DNA from: Epiperipatus broadwayi
Lineage: Eukaryota > Onychophora > Udeonychophora > Euonychophora > Peripatidae
Assembly: GCA_028023455.1 (NCBI GenBank)
Contig: JAQFVV010000256.1
Location: 299,001 to 363,000, forward strand
DNA length: 64,000 nucleotides
Direction: 5' to 3'
In this document: piece by piece, positions 11,901 through 25,731 of the stretch
Numbering within the stretch: position 1 is the stretch's first letter
Layout: every line of letters starts with the position of its first letter
Position numbers and translations under genes: made by a program
The notes under the pieces: generated by a model
Databases searched by the model: none
Seen by the model: only the letters and a program-made list of their open reading frames with translations
What the model was told of the DNA's origin: nothing

Positions 11901-12273
11901 TTTTTTTACTTTTGTTTTATACTTTAGTTAAAAATAATAATATGCTATTTACTGATCAACATTAGAAATGTACTGGATGCCTGAAAAAATATAAACTTTA
12001 TTAGGTCTAGATTCAAACTCAATTTTTAGAAATTATAATTAAATGCAGTACCATGTATTATGGATCTCTTTTTGATCGTTTGTAATATGACCAAAATAAG
12101 TTATTTCAGATAGTTTGGCACTTCCATGATATTTTTGATAGATTTTACCAGATTATAGTTCAAAAGTATCTTCTTTTTTTTCTAGTATTCAATTTTCACA
12201 TCGAAAGAGTGCAATTGAAATTTCCTACAAGTCAAACTATTACAAACTTCTTGTTTCCCTGAAGGTTTGTGAT
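8935..12273. other. CpG-retaining promoter-proximal intron segment
   Basis: No coding signal, but CpG dinucleotides are much more frequent up to about 11,660 than in the sequence beyond. The segment includes a CAGCTG E-box at 8994-8999 and a MEF2-like CTATTTTTAA near 10,968. Several short open frames (9296-10297) are of low complexity and are not credible genes. A poly-G run is at about 9577-9588. Confidence 0.4.
10415..10653. repeat. diverged direct repeat pair (about 60 bp)
   Basis: AGGCCAAAGACCTATC with its C/T-rich continuation to ATAGTGAATG (10415-10475) resembles AGGCAAAGGCTTATC with its continuation to ATAATGAATG (10594-10653). The order of blocks is the same with scattered substitutions. 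Origin unknown. Confidence 0.4.
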
Positions 12274-12420
12274 GAAGATGTTCTAGTTGTATTTTTATAT
12301 TGGACTATTTCCATCATTTAATATGCATATTGAATAAAGTTGAATTTTCTAAAGACATTCAATATCTTTATTAGATTATGGAAATAGTCCGATATAAAAA
12401 TACAATTACAATCTTCTGTT
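12255..12420. mobile_element. foldback element, family E copy 1
   Basis: An inverted repeat with arms at about 12274-12336 and 12357-12417. TTGGACTATTTCCATCA in the left arm pairs with ATGGAAATAGTCCGATAT in the right arm, and TTGTATTTTTATAT pairs with ATAAAAATACAATTA. The leading segment TTTCCCTGAAGGTTTGTGATGAAGA recurs at 63829-63855 in a second copy, which supports a mobile foldback/MITE rather than a local accident. Confidence 0.7.
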
Positions 12421-14783
12421 TTAACGATATGCCTCTACATCTAAACATTTTTTTTTTTTTTTAGCTTTTTATTATAACACTTCCCAATAACATTCTGAAA
12501 ACAATTTTTTGAATGTTTACTTTTTTGTTGTGGAAAAATTTCAATATCCTTATCAATTTTAAAATCAGCTATCATTTCCATCATCATTTTTTACTTCATA
12601 TTTAATTAAACATAATTTCTATTTTTTCATTTTAATTTTTAGTTTTTAAAAACCCATCATAATTTCTTTAATTTGATTATAAATATGGCTAGTGATTTCT
12701 AAAATTATGTTTTTTCCCCACTGAACCTGAATCCATATTAATTTTTCTCCCTTCTGGCTCATCTTATTCCAAACATTTTAAAGTTTAAACCTAATTTAAT
12801 TTTCTTATATTATCTGGTTCTACACCTCTTATGTGATTACATGTTTGCATTTACACAAAGCATAAAGTAATTTTTTTGGCTTAATTTTAAATTATATGTG
12901 TGCAAATATATATTTCAGATTTATTCATATGTACTTTTGCTAATTGTTAGATAATAGAGATCATTCAGAGATGTTACAAATATTAACAAAAGGGTATACA
13001 GATGAAATCCACAAAACTTTTATCCGTTAAAAATTTCCACTATTGGATTCTGTAAACTATGAATGGGTTTTAGGGCTTTCTATTGCACATACAATTTCTT
13101 AGATTATTTTTTACTATTGATCATAAAATAATAAACTAATGTCCTCAAACCATACAAGTATTTCAATTAAAATATAAATATTTCAGATAAAATATAATCT
13201 CATCAGTTGTTATAGTACTTGCTAATCACATTATAATAATATCCATTTATATATAATTCTCTCAAGCAATCTTATTATTTTCAAAATGTAAATATATTAA
13301 CAAACAATCATATACCTTTGTTTATTTAGAAGTGTCGATGAAATTTAGAATATTTTTTGATAGTTGAACTTTTTTAAGCATGATGATGACTTTCTTTTTA
13401 CATTTAACAAACCCATAGACAATCTTCTTAGCTATTTAATTAAGGATAGTAGGGGGGTATACTGAAAGCTTTGCCAATAGTTGGCTTGAAAAGTATTGTC
13501 TTCTTCACTATTTTTCTGTGAAATGTTCTGGATTTTTAGATTTAAACTATGATTGAGTATTTAAGACTATATATATATATTCTAATAGTTACCACCCTTT
13601 TGATAATTGGTAATAATCAAATTAACAATAAAATGAAAAAAAAATGCAGTAATTGCAAATTAATTTTAGTCTAAGGGAATTTAAAAATAACTAAAAGATG
13701 ACCATGTACTTGGTGGAGTGACTATATAGGGAATAGTCACAACAATGATCACATTGAACACACATAGAAACATGTTTCCATGCAGATTCAATTATATTTC
13801 CTGGTTGTTATCCCTCCCCCTCCACCTAAAGAATCAACTTGAACTTCAGATGAAAAATGACAAACAACAAAATTATCAACAACAACAATAACTTTAATTA
13901 ATGAATAGAATTATATGATAACAAAAAAAATGTATTTAGATATTTACACTTAAAAAATTATATGATGATTACATATGAGAGGGAAAAAACCTGGTATTTT
14001 ACAATAACTCATTAATAATAGCTATAGAAAGTTCAGTTAATCAATTTAATGTCTTTGTGAACTCACATATATTTTTGTCTCTGTAAATATGGGAATATGG
14101 CCATTAATCATTAATTTTTAATTTGTTTAGCAATATTAACATTTTAGCTTTTGGTTCATTCTGTAGAGTTTCCTATGAGGTTTTCCATTGAAATTTTACT
14201 CTGAGCATTTAAAATAGGTAGATTCACTAATTAATTATAAAAGTACATTTTTGTGGAATAATCATTTTAGATAGCTAGTTTTTTTTCTTGTAGCAAGTAA
14301 ATAGCAAGTATTTCTTCAGTATTGAATAGTGATGTACAGATTGGAAGGACCAAAGTTAATTTTATCACATTTCTTTGTTTACAGCTCCATATTTAGCTAC
14401 AATGCTGGAAAGGTTAAGAAAAGCATTCTGGAGGGTTCTCTACTCTATAAAATGTATGATATTTACTTATATAATCCTAACCAATTTTATTTTCTATATT
14501 TGTAAAAGACATAATGAATAAGTATCAATCATTTTCTTCTTGAAAACGTAGATGATTTTAGAGTTTTTATTTTTTTCCCCACAGTCACTTGTAACTGTTT
14601 TCTATAGCAATGTTTTTTTTTATTTAAAGCAGTAATATTATTTTAAAATAAAAAATTGTACTTACTGTTATCATTTTGTAATATATATAATAAAGAAAAA
14701 TATTTACACAAAAGCAATACCTGTAAACTCAGATATGAGGATTACATTATATATTAAAGAATGACTGTAACTAAAATAATTGT
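12421..14783. other. AT-rich intronic spacer
   Basis: Very low CpG. No recognisable gene or repeat family. The minus strand around 12,550-12,830 has broken protein-like stretches that I could not assign. Confidence 0.4.
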
Positions 14784-15186
14784 AAATAAACAATTAACAT
14801 CACATGATCACCATTTCTTATGCTTACTTATAACTGTTATTAAAACAGGCAAAACTCACTATGCATATTGCTACACACTAGATGTCATAAGGCTTATGCA
14901 TAAAATCTCCATCTAGTATCTATTCATCCAATGTTTTTGTAATTAAATGGAAATAAAAGGTGGCTTCTGGAGGGTTCCATTAGATTCTAAGATCTAGGAG
15001 CGGTGCTCTCAGATCCAAGGCTCCTCACTGACAAAGGCCACAAGCCAGAAACTAGTCTGGGGATATTGGATGAGTAGGCACTAGATGGTATTTTATGCAC
15101 AAGCCTTCTGGAATCCATTGATTATTCTAGCTTGCAGAGTATGGCAATATGTATACTGAGTTTTGTCTGTTTTAAATAAACAATTA
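14784..15186. mobile_element. foldback element, family A copy 1
   Basis: About 390 bp. The left end starts AACATCACATGATCACC and contains CTGTTATTAAAACAGGCAAAACTC. The right end is the partial inverse (GAGTTTTGTCTGTTTTAA). The interior also folds: CATAAAATCTCCATCTAGT pairs with ACTAGATGGTATTTTATGC. The central block (GATCCAAGGCTCCTCACTGA, then CCACAAGCCAGAAACTAGTC) recurs in the other family A copies. A 13-bp direct repeat, AAATAAACAATTA, flanks it (14784-14796 and 15174-15186) and may be a target-site duplication. No coding capacity; a non-autonomous element. Confidence 0.8.
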
Positions 15187-15928
15187 GTGGATTTTAATGC
15201 ATTTTATTACAAATATAAGATTTAAGTTCATTAACCATTATCCAATATAAGACAACAGGCTAGTGCTCTTGTAATATATATGTAACTGAGTGAAATGATA
15301 GTATATCAAGACTCATTTGCACATCTATATTGTACTTAAATCAGTAGTGTAACATTAAGAACACACCATATATGAAAAGAATTGCTGATATTATTTTCAA
15401 CTTTACACAAACTGATGAATAATATCCATTAATAGATTCCATATATAAAGAAGTAACATATGCAATATTTATATGTTATTTCAATAGTCAAGATATAGTC
15501 ATTGTATTTTGAGTTTTTATAAACTCAATAATTTAGACATATGTTTCTTCATAAATAACTTGTTTCTGACATCTTGCATTCAGTCATTGGCAAAAAGTTG
15601 TTCTTTACATTTTACTTTTTATAATTCTGGTGCCTTCAATTATGCCATTAACTTTTACAATGTGTTTAAAATATGGTCATTATACTCATAAACTACCATG
15701 TGTGTATGTATAATGTTAATGTAACATGTGTATGACTATTCATATTTGTCTTTTAATTCTTATTGAATTTACAAAGTATTTATTAAGTCATGCAAATGTT
15801 TGAGGTCTTTCTTTTCTCAGTATCATATCAGTTTTGAGAACTCAACATTAAAGCCATGGCACATAATATATTGATTCTAGGGTTATAAAATCCAGAAAAG
15901 CCTGTTTAATGCCTCATCTCAACACTTA
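15187..15928. other. AT-rich intronic spacer
   Basis: Nothing recognised. The open frame at 15509-15691 has no family resemblance. Confidence 0.4.
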
Positions 15929-16036
15929 AAAATAAAACAATTACTCAAATATATATATATATCTTTCATATATATATATATATATTTGAGTAATTAAAAA
16001 TAAAACAATTACTCAAATATATATATATATCTTTCA
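15929..16036. repeat. direct and inverted AT-rich repeat
   Basis: A unit of about 41 bp, AAAATAAAACAATTACTCAA plus (TA)n and CTTTCAT, occurs at about 15929-15969 and 15996-16036. Between them TATATTTGAGTAATT is the reverse complement of part of the unit, so the block can also fold as a hairpin. Confidence 0.85.
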
Positions 16037-16203
16037 TCATTTTATACTTTTATTAAGGTAATCATCTTGTTGAATATTTAGAAAAGACATATAAATGAAT
16101 TCAATAAAAAACCTTGCTGAAGTTATTATTATAACAAATATACATATTAATGCATATAATTGATATAAATATCTGACACTGATAAAAATGTTGCTGTGTT
16201 TGC

Positions 16204-16419
16204 TCTTTATGGATATGTAATGCATTTAGGCATATAATTTAATTTAGAATGTTGGTAATTTTCACTGATGTTAAATTGGCCTTAGACTGAGTGTGACTAT
16301 TGGGTGTTTGTTTCACCTAATCTGTGTTTAATCTTTATGGATATGTATGCTGGTAACTTTTACTGATGTTAAACTGCCCTTAGATTGAGTGTGACTATTG
16401 GGTATTTATTTTGCCTAAT
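16204..16419. repeat. tandem duplication of about 90-118 bp
   Basis: CTTTATGGATATGTA through TGACTATTGGGTGTTTGTTTCACCTAAT (16204-16321) is repeated, with substitutions and a deletion of about 29 bp, at 16333-16419. Shared cores include ACTGATGTTAAA and GAGTGTGACTATTGGGT. A diverged tandem duplication. Confidence 0.85.
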
Positions 16420-19400
16420 AATTTACTGATATATTATGTAATGTGTAGAGAATGCTTACGTTCATCATTCAAATCAATCCTATGACTGTTATTGTCTTAG
16501 AAGTCCAGAGATTGTATGGGACAAGAAAACACTTGTCAATCTCTTTCTGATAATATTAGAAAGTGGCTGAGTAACCATGCAATATTATGACAGGTTTACC
16601 ACTCAGAAATGGCATGATCTTTTTGAAAATATCTTATTATAAATCATCAGTTGGATTAGCTGTGGACTACTGATTTCATAGGAGGTCATTTATACTTTGA
16701 TAGTCTCATGTTCTTGCTCATCAAATATTCTTTGTAATAGTTTAATAGCTCTGTTACTGTTTTGTGAAAATTACTCTAACATTGAGTTTACAATTTATTT
16801 AGTGTCAGTCTATATTTAATATTACTAAACATATCTGTTCTTAAAGTTTGATGCATATAGATTGCAATACTCTACATGCAATACAAACAACTGCTTACTA
16901 TATTAATAATAAGATTTACTGAACATCTTCACTTTTTGAATATGCAATCACAGTAGTGAACCATCTTCTTTATGATATAGTAAATAGTATATATTTATGA
17001 TTGTTCCCATATATTTTTGACTGCTCTTATATATCTTGCTTATCTTATTCATAACTACTGATTTGTTTAGTACTGTGTCATTTTTTGTGATCTGGGAATT
17101 TTTAAACTGGGAACTGTAAAATGGATTTACAATTATGAAAAATATATGTCTTTATTTAATTATGTGTATGTGTTTATAATTAATGTAATATATATATATG
17201 TGTGTGTAGTTAATATGTCCAAAATAATTGCCATTATGCAAAAACATTTTAGAAGTAGTATAACACTACTATTGATGACATTTGCCTGTCATTTGACTTG
17301 TTAGTGATTTCCTGCTACTTCACCTTTTAAAACAAAAGTTTAGAGGAGTTTATCATGTGATATTTGCAAAATTTGTTATTCCTCATACATATTTTTAACT
17401 ATTGGATTGAACTTTAAATTTATATAAATTGTACTCTTGATATATATATATATATATATATTAAAATTAATATCAAATAGCTATTTTTTAAATACTTAAA
17501 ATACAGTCAACTTTAATTATAATAGATCTTTTACAATAGATTTTAGATATATCAGAAAAAAGATGACTGCATCTAAATGTCTGACAATAATTTTCAGTTA
17601 TTATTATACATCTTTATTTTATGATTTACTAACTATTTTTCTAAACTTTCTTCCCCCTATCTCATTATAATAGCTATTTGACAATAAAGTACATCATTTT
17701 CTTTTTTTAGTCATATTATTATATTAGTGGTGTCATTATTATAAGTTTACTTATGGCAATAGTATACTCATGGTCTACTTATGATAAAATTCATATAGGA
17801 AAAAACACTCTTGACTGTACTTTGCATAAATATAGAACTTGCTATTTATTCATGCTCACTTTTTATTACTCATGCTGCCAAAATAAATTTGTAATAAAAA
17901 TAACTATTTTATCATTAAATAGCAGCATGTATAATGATTTCAAGAGTACAGTGCATTCATTTATGCCAAAATAACTATTTTACCCAAAATAATATTAAGA
18001 ATAAGATTTGAGCTATCACTTATATTAAATCAATCATCTTAATACCAATTATACGAGAATCTAAATAATTACCATTACCACAATAGCATTATTAAGATCA
18101 CATATATCACTACACATACACTAAGTCATTCTCTCATTAGTGAAGCTGTATCTGATATACTCCTTTCATTATTACTTCACTACAAGTTAAACTTATTTGT
18201 AGACTTAGATTGCTAAAACTTAGGATTGAAATCCATTTGGAGCTTTTATTTTTTCATTCAATAAATGTAACTTTAGCTATTTAAACTTGCAAAGAATTGA
18301 TAAACCAAATAAGCAATTTTGTTACTGATTTAGAATGCACTCACGGCCATTTTTAATTCTAAGAATTGTCCCAAACCACCACTGACATATCCAAGTAATA
18401 AATGACATTGAATAAAATCAGTCCCGCATTTTCTTTGCTGTTTCTATATTTAGAGACAAAATATTTTTTATTTTTTTTATCTAAGGTAAATTATTTAAAG
18501 CTTCTGTATCTTTATTACCTTTTATATCTCTATTCATATGAACATTTTCAATATATATATATTAGTACATTCTGTCTATATGTTTACACACAAACACAAT
18601 CTTTGAGAACAGTTTGTACATATTTATTATTTAAAACCATACAGTGAATGTTTTTACAAAAATTTAGAAATATTTTAATTCAACTGCTCGAAATTGAAAT
18701 TGCTAATGCTATTTCTTAATTGATTTATTTAAGTAATCTAATTGATTTAAAATAATCTTATTTTACAGATTTTTTTTTTTCATCAATTTATGAATTGAAA
18801 TATTTATTTAAATATTCGAATCAATTTTTATTTTGAAAAAAAAAAAAAAATCTTTCGTACTTTGGTTAAATGATTGATTGATTCACTAGATACGGTTAGA
18901 TAAAGAATGCTGATTTCGACGGTGGTCATTAAACTATGGCATCAAGATAAAAATTATCTCTGTTTCTGGTTTAAGATAACTAGTGTATCTAATGATAAGA
19001 GTTGTAATAAAAAAATGACGCCGTTTGAGTATTTATAAATGCATGTGTGTACTGTTAAAAATTACATTCATATAAATATATACTGTATTAAAAAAAACAT
19101 CATCTAATGTAGTCCCAATAAAAAAAAAACATATTGCATTATTATCAGGAGTTCATAAGAAGTTCGATCACCTCATGATCTCAATTTGTTTTTCCTTGAT
19201 TTGAACTCTTCACAAGTGAAAACACTGTTCTGCCAAATAGATGTAATTTATAATTTGTATGGCGTTTATGATTTTTTATAATTATTATTAAAACTCGATT
19301 TTGATAAATCCAACTATGAGAGGGGGGTGAACACTCTTGCTACTCTTAGTTGCATTTCTTTAAAAGATTCCTCAAAGATTTTGAATTCTCTTTCTAGGTT

Positions 19401-20450
19401 TATGCATATATTAAAATACCTATATGCATATGTTTGTGTGAGTTTACTTGTGTATATTTATTAAGTTATACATGACTATACACACATGGGCAGAGCATAT
19501 ATAGTGTATATTAACTAAGAATTTATTTTTTTATTTGTAAAGCAAAATGTATATTCTATTGCAGATGGTAGCAAATCATAAACTATTTATTGCTCTGAAT
19601 AATTATGATTGGGATACCAGGAATAATTCTTTTCACAAATTTCTAAAGTCTACAGTAGTCTGGAGTAATCATTGGAAACCAGGTGGTATAATGTGATAAT
19701 GTCTTCATATCCAAACACATTTCTGGAAGGTTTGTTATCAGTGTAAACTGGTTTTTTGTCTTTCTCACTAAAAATTTGGATTTAACACTGGAAATAATAT
19801 GCTTAAACATCTAGAAGCTATACTTTATTCATTTATATTGTTCAAGCCAATAGTTAGTTACTCTAAGGTTTTGCAGCCAAACAATTTTTTGCATGGTTAT
19901 GGAGATCAGACACTAGGAGGTTTCTATATATTTTAAGCCTTCAATGTTGCACTAACTTTAAGTCTCTTTTACTCTAAGGCTAAAATGTGATATTGTTGTT
20001 AATATTAGTTTAGTAAATTTTATAAGATTGATTCTAGTCTTGTATTATTGTAAGTGTTTTCATAACCATATATGCATACATATATTTAATTGATTATATA
20101 TGTATGTTTAATACAGATCACATATGTAAATACATATGCATCTTGTCATATATTTATGCATATTTCTTTCTCTCTTCTATATATATATATATATTATGAT
20201 GCACTCTTAAGTAGCTCATTTCAAAGAAAATACACTTCACAAATCTTTCACATAGTAATAAGGTAAGAGAGAACATTATTCATTAAGCTGGACAATCGTT
20301 CAGTGCCTGAAGTGATTATATGCCAACTATCTGATAAAAAATTTTTTCTTCATTGGAAAGTTTCAGTACCTAATAAAAATTTATAATTCTAAAATTATGA
20401 CCTTGTAATGTATATGTATACTTACAACAACATTTTTATGAATCAATATA

Positions 20451-20452
<2 letters not shown>
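16420..20452. other. AT-rich intronic spacer with one CpG-retaining patch
   Basis: Mostly featureless AT-rich DNA with a (TA)n run near 17441-17461. The patch at about 18,840-19,330 keeps CpGs and holds a cluster of GATA motifs (see findings). A segment at 19,560-19,960 is of mixed composition and may be an old transposon, but I could not place it. No credible gene. Confidence 0.4.

Positions 20453-20491
<39 letters not shown>
20453..20491. repeat. (TA)n microsatellite
   Basis: About 39 bp of uninterrupted TA. It accounts for the Ile/Tyr run in the minus-strand frame at 20381-20713. Confidence 0.97.
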
Positions 20492-20495
<4 letters not shown>

Positions 20496-23400
20496 ATAAA
20501 CACTACATAATGTAGAATTGTGTTACTCAAAAGATTATGAATAATACAATTTCCGAAATAATTTAAATGCAAAACAATAAACAGAATACTTTGGCTCATT
20601 AATCTGATATTAATGCAGATTGTCATGGGAGTCCATTCACTATTTTCTTGCTTCTTTAATTGCCTGATACTATCCAGTAATATTTCACTTGTATTTAATG
20701 GCAAAAGTTTCAAGATTAAAACTTGTCACTGTAGCATCTGTATTTTGTGTAGATGATATTAAAAATATTTATAATGTAGCTATTCAGAATTATCTCTAAA
20801 ATAATGATGCAAATCTTAGCCACAAACAATGAAGCTTTCTCTGTGTATTTTGTGTAACAAAGGTAAACAACTGTTCCATTTCATGACTAATAAAAAGAAT
20901 AGTTATATGAGCATTCACAAATAAAGGTTGTAAATTATTGGGGATACATTTTCAACAGATATCAGTTATTTATTCCTAAATAAAATTTATGATTTATTCT
21001 AAACTTAATATAATACTATTGTTGATAGAGGTTTGCCATCATATGAAATTTTTTCATAATTTTATTGAACCCTTTTACCAAATAAAAGTGAAATTGTTTG
21101 TGCTTGCTTTGTATGTTACAATGTCCATCTAATAAGCAACTCTATTATTGATTAATCAAAAAAAAAAAAAACAATTATCACTTTATTTACACTATCCAGT
21201 GTTTTCTTTTTTTTTTTTTTACTCCAAAGAAGTCAAAATCTTATTTATTCTTTAAATAGAATACATTTGGATGCAAAGAATAAGCACCTTATTGATTACT
21301 GTCAAATGTTTTTTCAGAAGTTATATCCCAATATAATTATTGCTTGTGACATTAAAAAATTTCCCATTTGCATTCCATGAACTATTTATTGATTAAAATA
21401 AAATATTTTTAACCAGGTATTAAAAAACAGGATATCTATGATTTTGCTCATTGTAAACATATTTATTCCTTATAAAAACTCTTACATATTGTCTGACAAA
21501 GTGTCAGATTGGTGTAAAAAAAACAGTTTTAATTTTGCTTTGAAATTTTTGATTTTTTTATCATTTCATATAAAAAAATTGCCTTAAAATTAAGATCATT
21601 AAAGTATACATAATGGCTGACCCAATATGTTACACCTAGTGTGTGACCTATATGTCAATACATAATCTCAGTTCAAAACCTTAGATTCTTTAATTTTTCA
21701 CTGATTGCTGAATAAAGAACAATGTGAAACAGTGCCTACTATTAGAATGCTAAAAGTATGGAATCTAGGCCTAGAAGTTTAGATGGATGACCACTTAGTC
21801 TCCGTTGATTTTTTTTCACTTAGTGTAGGGTATGTGCAGTTGAAAGAGAAGCCTTATTAAAACATGAAAATTAGTAATTAAAATCATTTCATACGCTTAT
21901 ATGAATAACAAAGCTTTTCCAAAAACATCTAATAATCAGGTTTAAAAGAATGCTATATATATATAGTTCAGTTCCGTCTTACTTGGTAATTAATCTTTAA
22001 AATTATGTATAAATAAAAGTAGAAGTGTTAATGGAGAAAATGTTTTTTTTTTTTTAAATATTAGTAAATTTGATTTTTTTTTATATCTATAAAGAAAGAA
22101 TTAGCATAAAGGGGAATATTATGGGTCTGTACTTTTAAGATTGGTGATTTATGCATTGTTTATGAAGTAAGCAAAATTTTACACTTACACTAATACACTA
22201 TATATACACACTTGTTTTGTAAATGCATACATTCACTCACATACACCTTTATATATGTACCCACGCTTTTATGCATGTATATGCATTTGTGTATTAATAC
22301 ATAGCTTCATTTATATATATACATTTATATACAGAGATATTTGTTTAATCTATATATCTATTTGGTTATCTATTTGTATATATAGGCATTAAGTGATAAC
22401 TATGTAAACATGCATAAATGCACATCCATTTACTCTCAAAGATAATTACAAAAAAAAATAATAATAATAATAAATATTTATATTTTATTTTTTTATGCTA
22501 CAACCAAAAAAGACTTCTACTATAATGTATTTAAGCAGTAACAAACAAGTTAATAATCTCTCTAATTGTACTTATTGACAGAATCTTACTTATAATGAGC
22601 AAAAGCACTTTGTGTCTGTTTGATGTGTGATTTTGGTACTAGATGAATAAATTTATTTATTTATATCTTTGAATGGAATATCTTAATTTTTTTATGAAGT
22701 ATATCAAAATCTTTATATTAAACAGAATTTTTAATTTTTGTATGAAAGCAACACACCCATTAATGCCGGAAATAATGGCATTATATTAAAAAAAATAGAC
22801 AAAATTTTTATATTATCTTACTAATATGAATATTATTTTTAACTGCCGATATAAAAATTACCATCTTGATTGTATATAAACATATGCATACTAATATGTA
22901 AATACATATCCTAAAAAACGTTTTTGACTAAAATTAAACAGCACAAATATTGTCCATGAGATGTATTCATGAATTATTAAATAAACCAAAGAATTCAGAA
23001 AGCAGTTAATTCTAAATTTTCACTTTTGAAAAAATCAATTATACCAAGGTTTAATTTTTTTGTTTTTCTAAAAACTTATATAGCAAATAACGATGTGATT
23101 GTATAAAATAAAAAGTAATTCAGATTTACTAGTCAATTGGAAAGAAAATTCTTTAATTAGATAGAATACCTTTTATATGATCACTAAAAATCAATGTAAA
23201 CTTGATGGCATCTTGCATTGATGATGATAATGAAAAATAATCATAATGATAGTACATCTAAAGTACTAATATGCTTTAAAATGCTTATGTCAATGTTCCA
23301 TTCTTGATATAAATATAATGAAATAGAATGAACAGGATATAAATAACATATTGACTTTCAAAGTAATACATTAAATCTGTTGAGAAGACAAAATCACTTT

Positions 23401-24351
23401 ATCTTGTGTGAGCACTGTGATGACATTCAAATGTGTCTCTTGACATATTAGATATCTAATAACATTTTAACATATTCTTTTTCCATAATTCTGAAACTGT
23501 ATGAAATGTTTAAAGACATTTTTGTAAGTGGTATGCAAGAAAATCTCACATTTGTTTTAAAATCAAGAGATGAAGAATTTTTTTTAGACAGTATTCAAAA
23601 ATGTGATTATATTCTGAATGATTGTAGACTTGGTGTATAATTGATATCTATGCAAAATTATAATTCATTATGGAACTTTATGAGGTAATATTGTCTTACA
23701 TCATTGTTTCAACACCTCACAATCTCACAAATGTTTTAATACAAAATTGATTGCATAGTTTACCATTCAACTCATTACAGACAAGGAAATGATATCATCT
23801 TTAAATTCAGAATCTTGTTGTTCCATCATTATTAACTGATGAGAATGATAATCTGCCAGAAATATACTTTTATTTGGGCTATCACTTTATAATTAATGAC
23901 ATTTCACAGCAGCAACTGTTGTTATACCACTTGTAAGTTGAATATTCTGAAACAATAATAAAAGATTTTTTTATTTTGCTCTGGTTAGAATGATGCTTAC
24001 CTTATTATATAACTTTATTATATTTAACATTATTCTATTTAACATTTTATATGTGATACTATCAACTTTGTTGACTTGCATAACTTAATTATTGGAATAC
24101 AACACTTTTGGATAGAGAAGTTTCCATATCATTATTTAACAACAGGAATCACTTACTACTGTGTAAGTCATTTTAATTTCGAAAGATAAAAAAAAGCAAA
24201 CATCAAAAGACAAAAATAAAATTATTATCACAGCTGTAACACTAGAAATGAATTTTGCAATAATTATGCAAATCAATCCATAAAAAAACACATCCACATA
24301 TATTAATAATTTTTATTAGTCATTCGTTAGACTTCTACTTAGTGAATAACT
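20492..24351. other. AT-rich intronic spacer
   Basis: No gene recognised. A minus-strand frame at 20,570-20,713 and a plus-strand open stretch at 23,452-23,640 have somewhat protein-like composition but match no family I know. Confidence 0.4.
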
Positions 24352-24600
24352 GGCTATGTGTGTATAAATATATATTGAACAATATTAAAGATATGTGTCA
24401 GCAATTGTGATCAGGGCCAACTGATGAGTCCTGCTTCAGCAGAAAATATGCAACTTTGGAATTATATGTCTTTTTCACATGTCTTTAGTCATATATTTAT
24501 TATTACACCCCTTCACAAGGTGCAAAAGCAGATAGAATTTCTACCTTACATGAGAATGGGGTAGTAAAAACTATTCTACATAAATATTATTCATTAAGTG
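24352..24600. mobile_element. dispersed repeat family K, copy 1
   Basis: Shares an ordered block with four other places in the window: GTGATC(A/T)GGGCCAACTGATG, a CTGCTTCAGCA box, TGCA.CTTTGGAATTATAT, CTTTTTCACATGT and GGTCATAT-like sequence. Copies 1 and 2 also share a longer 3' part containing CTTCACAAGGTG. No coding capacity; mobility is inferred from dispersion. Confidence 0.7.
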
Positions 24601-24719
24601 GATAATCTCAAGTCTAATAAGTGATAAATAAAAATTATTGATATACTTCCATCAAGTGAAATGTGTAAAAGTTATGAGGATAGTAAGCTTCACACCTATT
24701 AATTAAACTGAAGTAATTC

Positions 24720-24960
24720 TATATATATACTGAACAATAATAAAAATATATGTGGGAGATTGTGATCTGGGACAAACTGATGCATACTGCTTCAGCATGA
24801 AATGTGCATCTTTGGAATTATATATCTTTTTCACATCTTTGGTCATATGTTTATGATTACACAACTTCACAAGGTGTTAAAAAAGATGAAAACAGTCTAT
24901 ACTTGCACAAGAGTTGTATAGTGAAAATTACACCACAGAAATATTATATTCATATATGAA
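24720..24960. mobile_element. dispersed repeat family K, copy 2
   Basis: Same order of blocks as the copy about 370 bp upstream (GTGATCTGGGACAAACTGATG, CTGCTTCAGCATGAAATG, CTTTTTCACAT, CTTCACAAGGTG) and in the same orientation. This may be a tandem duplication rather than two insertions. Confidence 0.7.
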
Positions 24961-25731
24961 ATGTGTTTATCCACAGTTTGTTCATATGATATTTTGTGAT
25001 GCAGTCTTTTCACTTTTTTAAAAAAAATATATTTTAATATAAATAAGCAAAAAATTTAGACATTGTGGCTAATTATTCCAAAGTATAAATATATAAAATG
25101 TGCTAAAACATATGAACATACAAAGCTGAAACAAAGAAATCTTAATATAGATTGATACAAACTAAGTATATGTATCTAAGTATGTGGCTAAGCTCTTTTA
25201 AGGGCCGAGGTCCTCATATTCACAGACATCTTGTAAATAAATTAGTTAAGAGTGATACAAATTTATGCAAATGAGGTAGTTAAGTATTCCATTTCATGGA
25301 GATCTTATAACAATAATCTTTTCTGTTTATAGAGTTGTTATCTTTAGCAATATAGTAAGCTTTCTTTATCTTTGTCTTAAGATCATGTAGAATAGTACTA
25401 AAACATTCGTTTATTCACTTTACACAATTGTTTTATACTTTCAGCAATTCTTCAGAAGCTTTCTTAATTGTAGTTTTTCATTGTATGCTATGTACAGGCA
25501 TATTTTCTCAATAAAAGAAAATAGTAATTTTTTTCTTATAATGTAAGATAATATTTATAATATAAATAGTCTGTCTCTTCCATAAAACCATATTCAAGTA
25601 CCATAAAACACTTTTCTAGGAAATTACAATTTATTTGACTTATATGTTCAATGAAGATGGAATTTTACATACAATAATGGATTTCATAATATCATATCTT
25701 TTAGATGTAAAATGTATTAATTATTCTTATT

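Noticed and set aside
19561-19700. Possible second exon after GCAG at 19,561
   Set aside because: The phase-0 translation is open for about 38 codons but bears no resemblance to the expected calsequestrin continuation.
20381-20713. Minus-strand frame of 110 codons
   Set aside because: Part of it encodes an Ile/Tyr run from (TA)n; the remaining segment matches nothing I recognise.
23452-23640. Plus-strand open stretch of about 62 codons with protein-like composition
   Set aside because: No family resemblance and no splice signals at its edges. Open stretches of this length are expected by chance many times in a 64-kb window.
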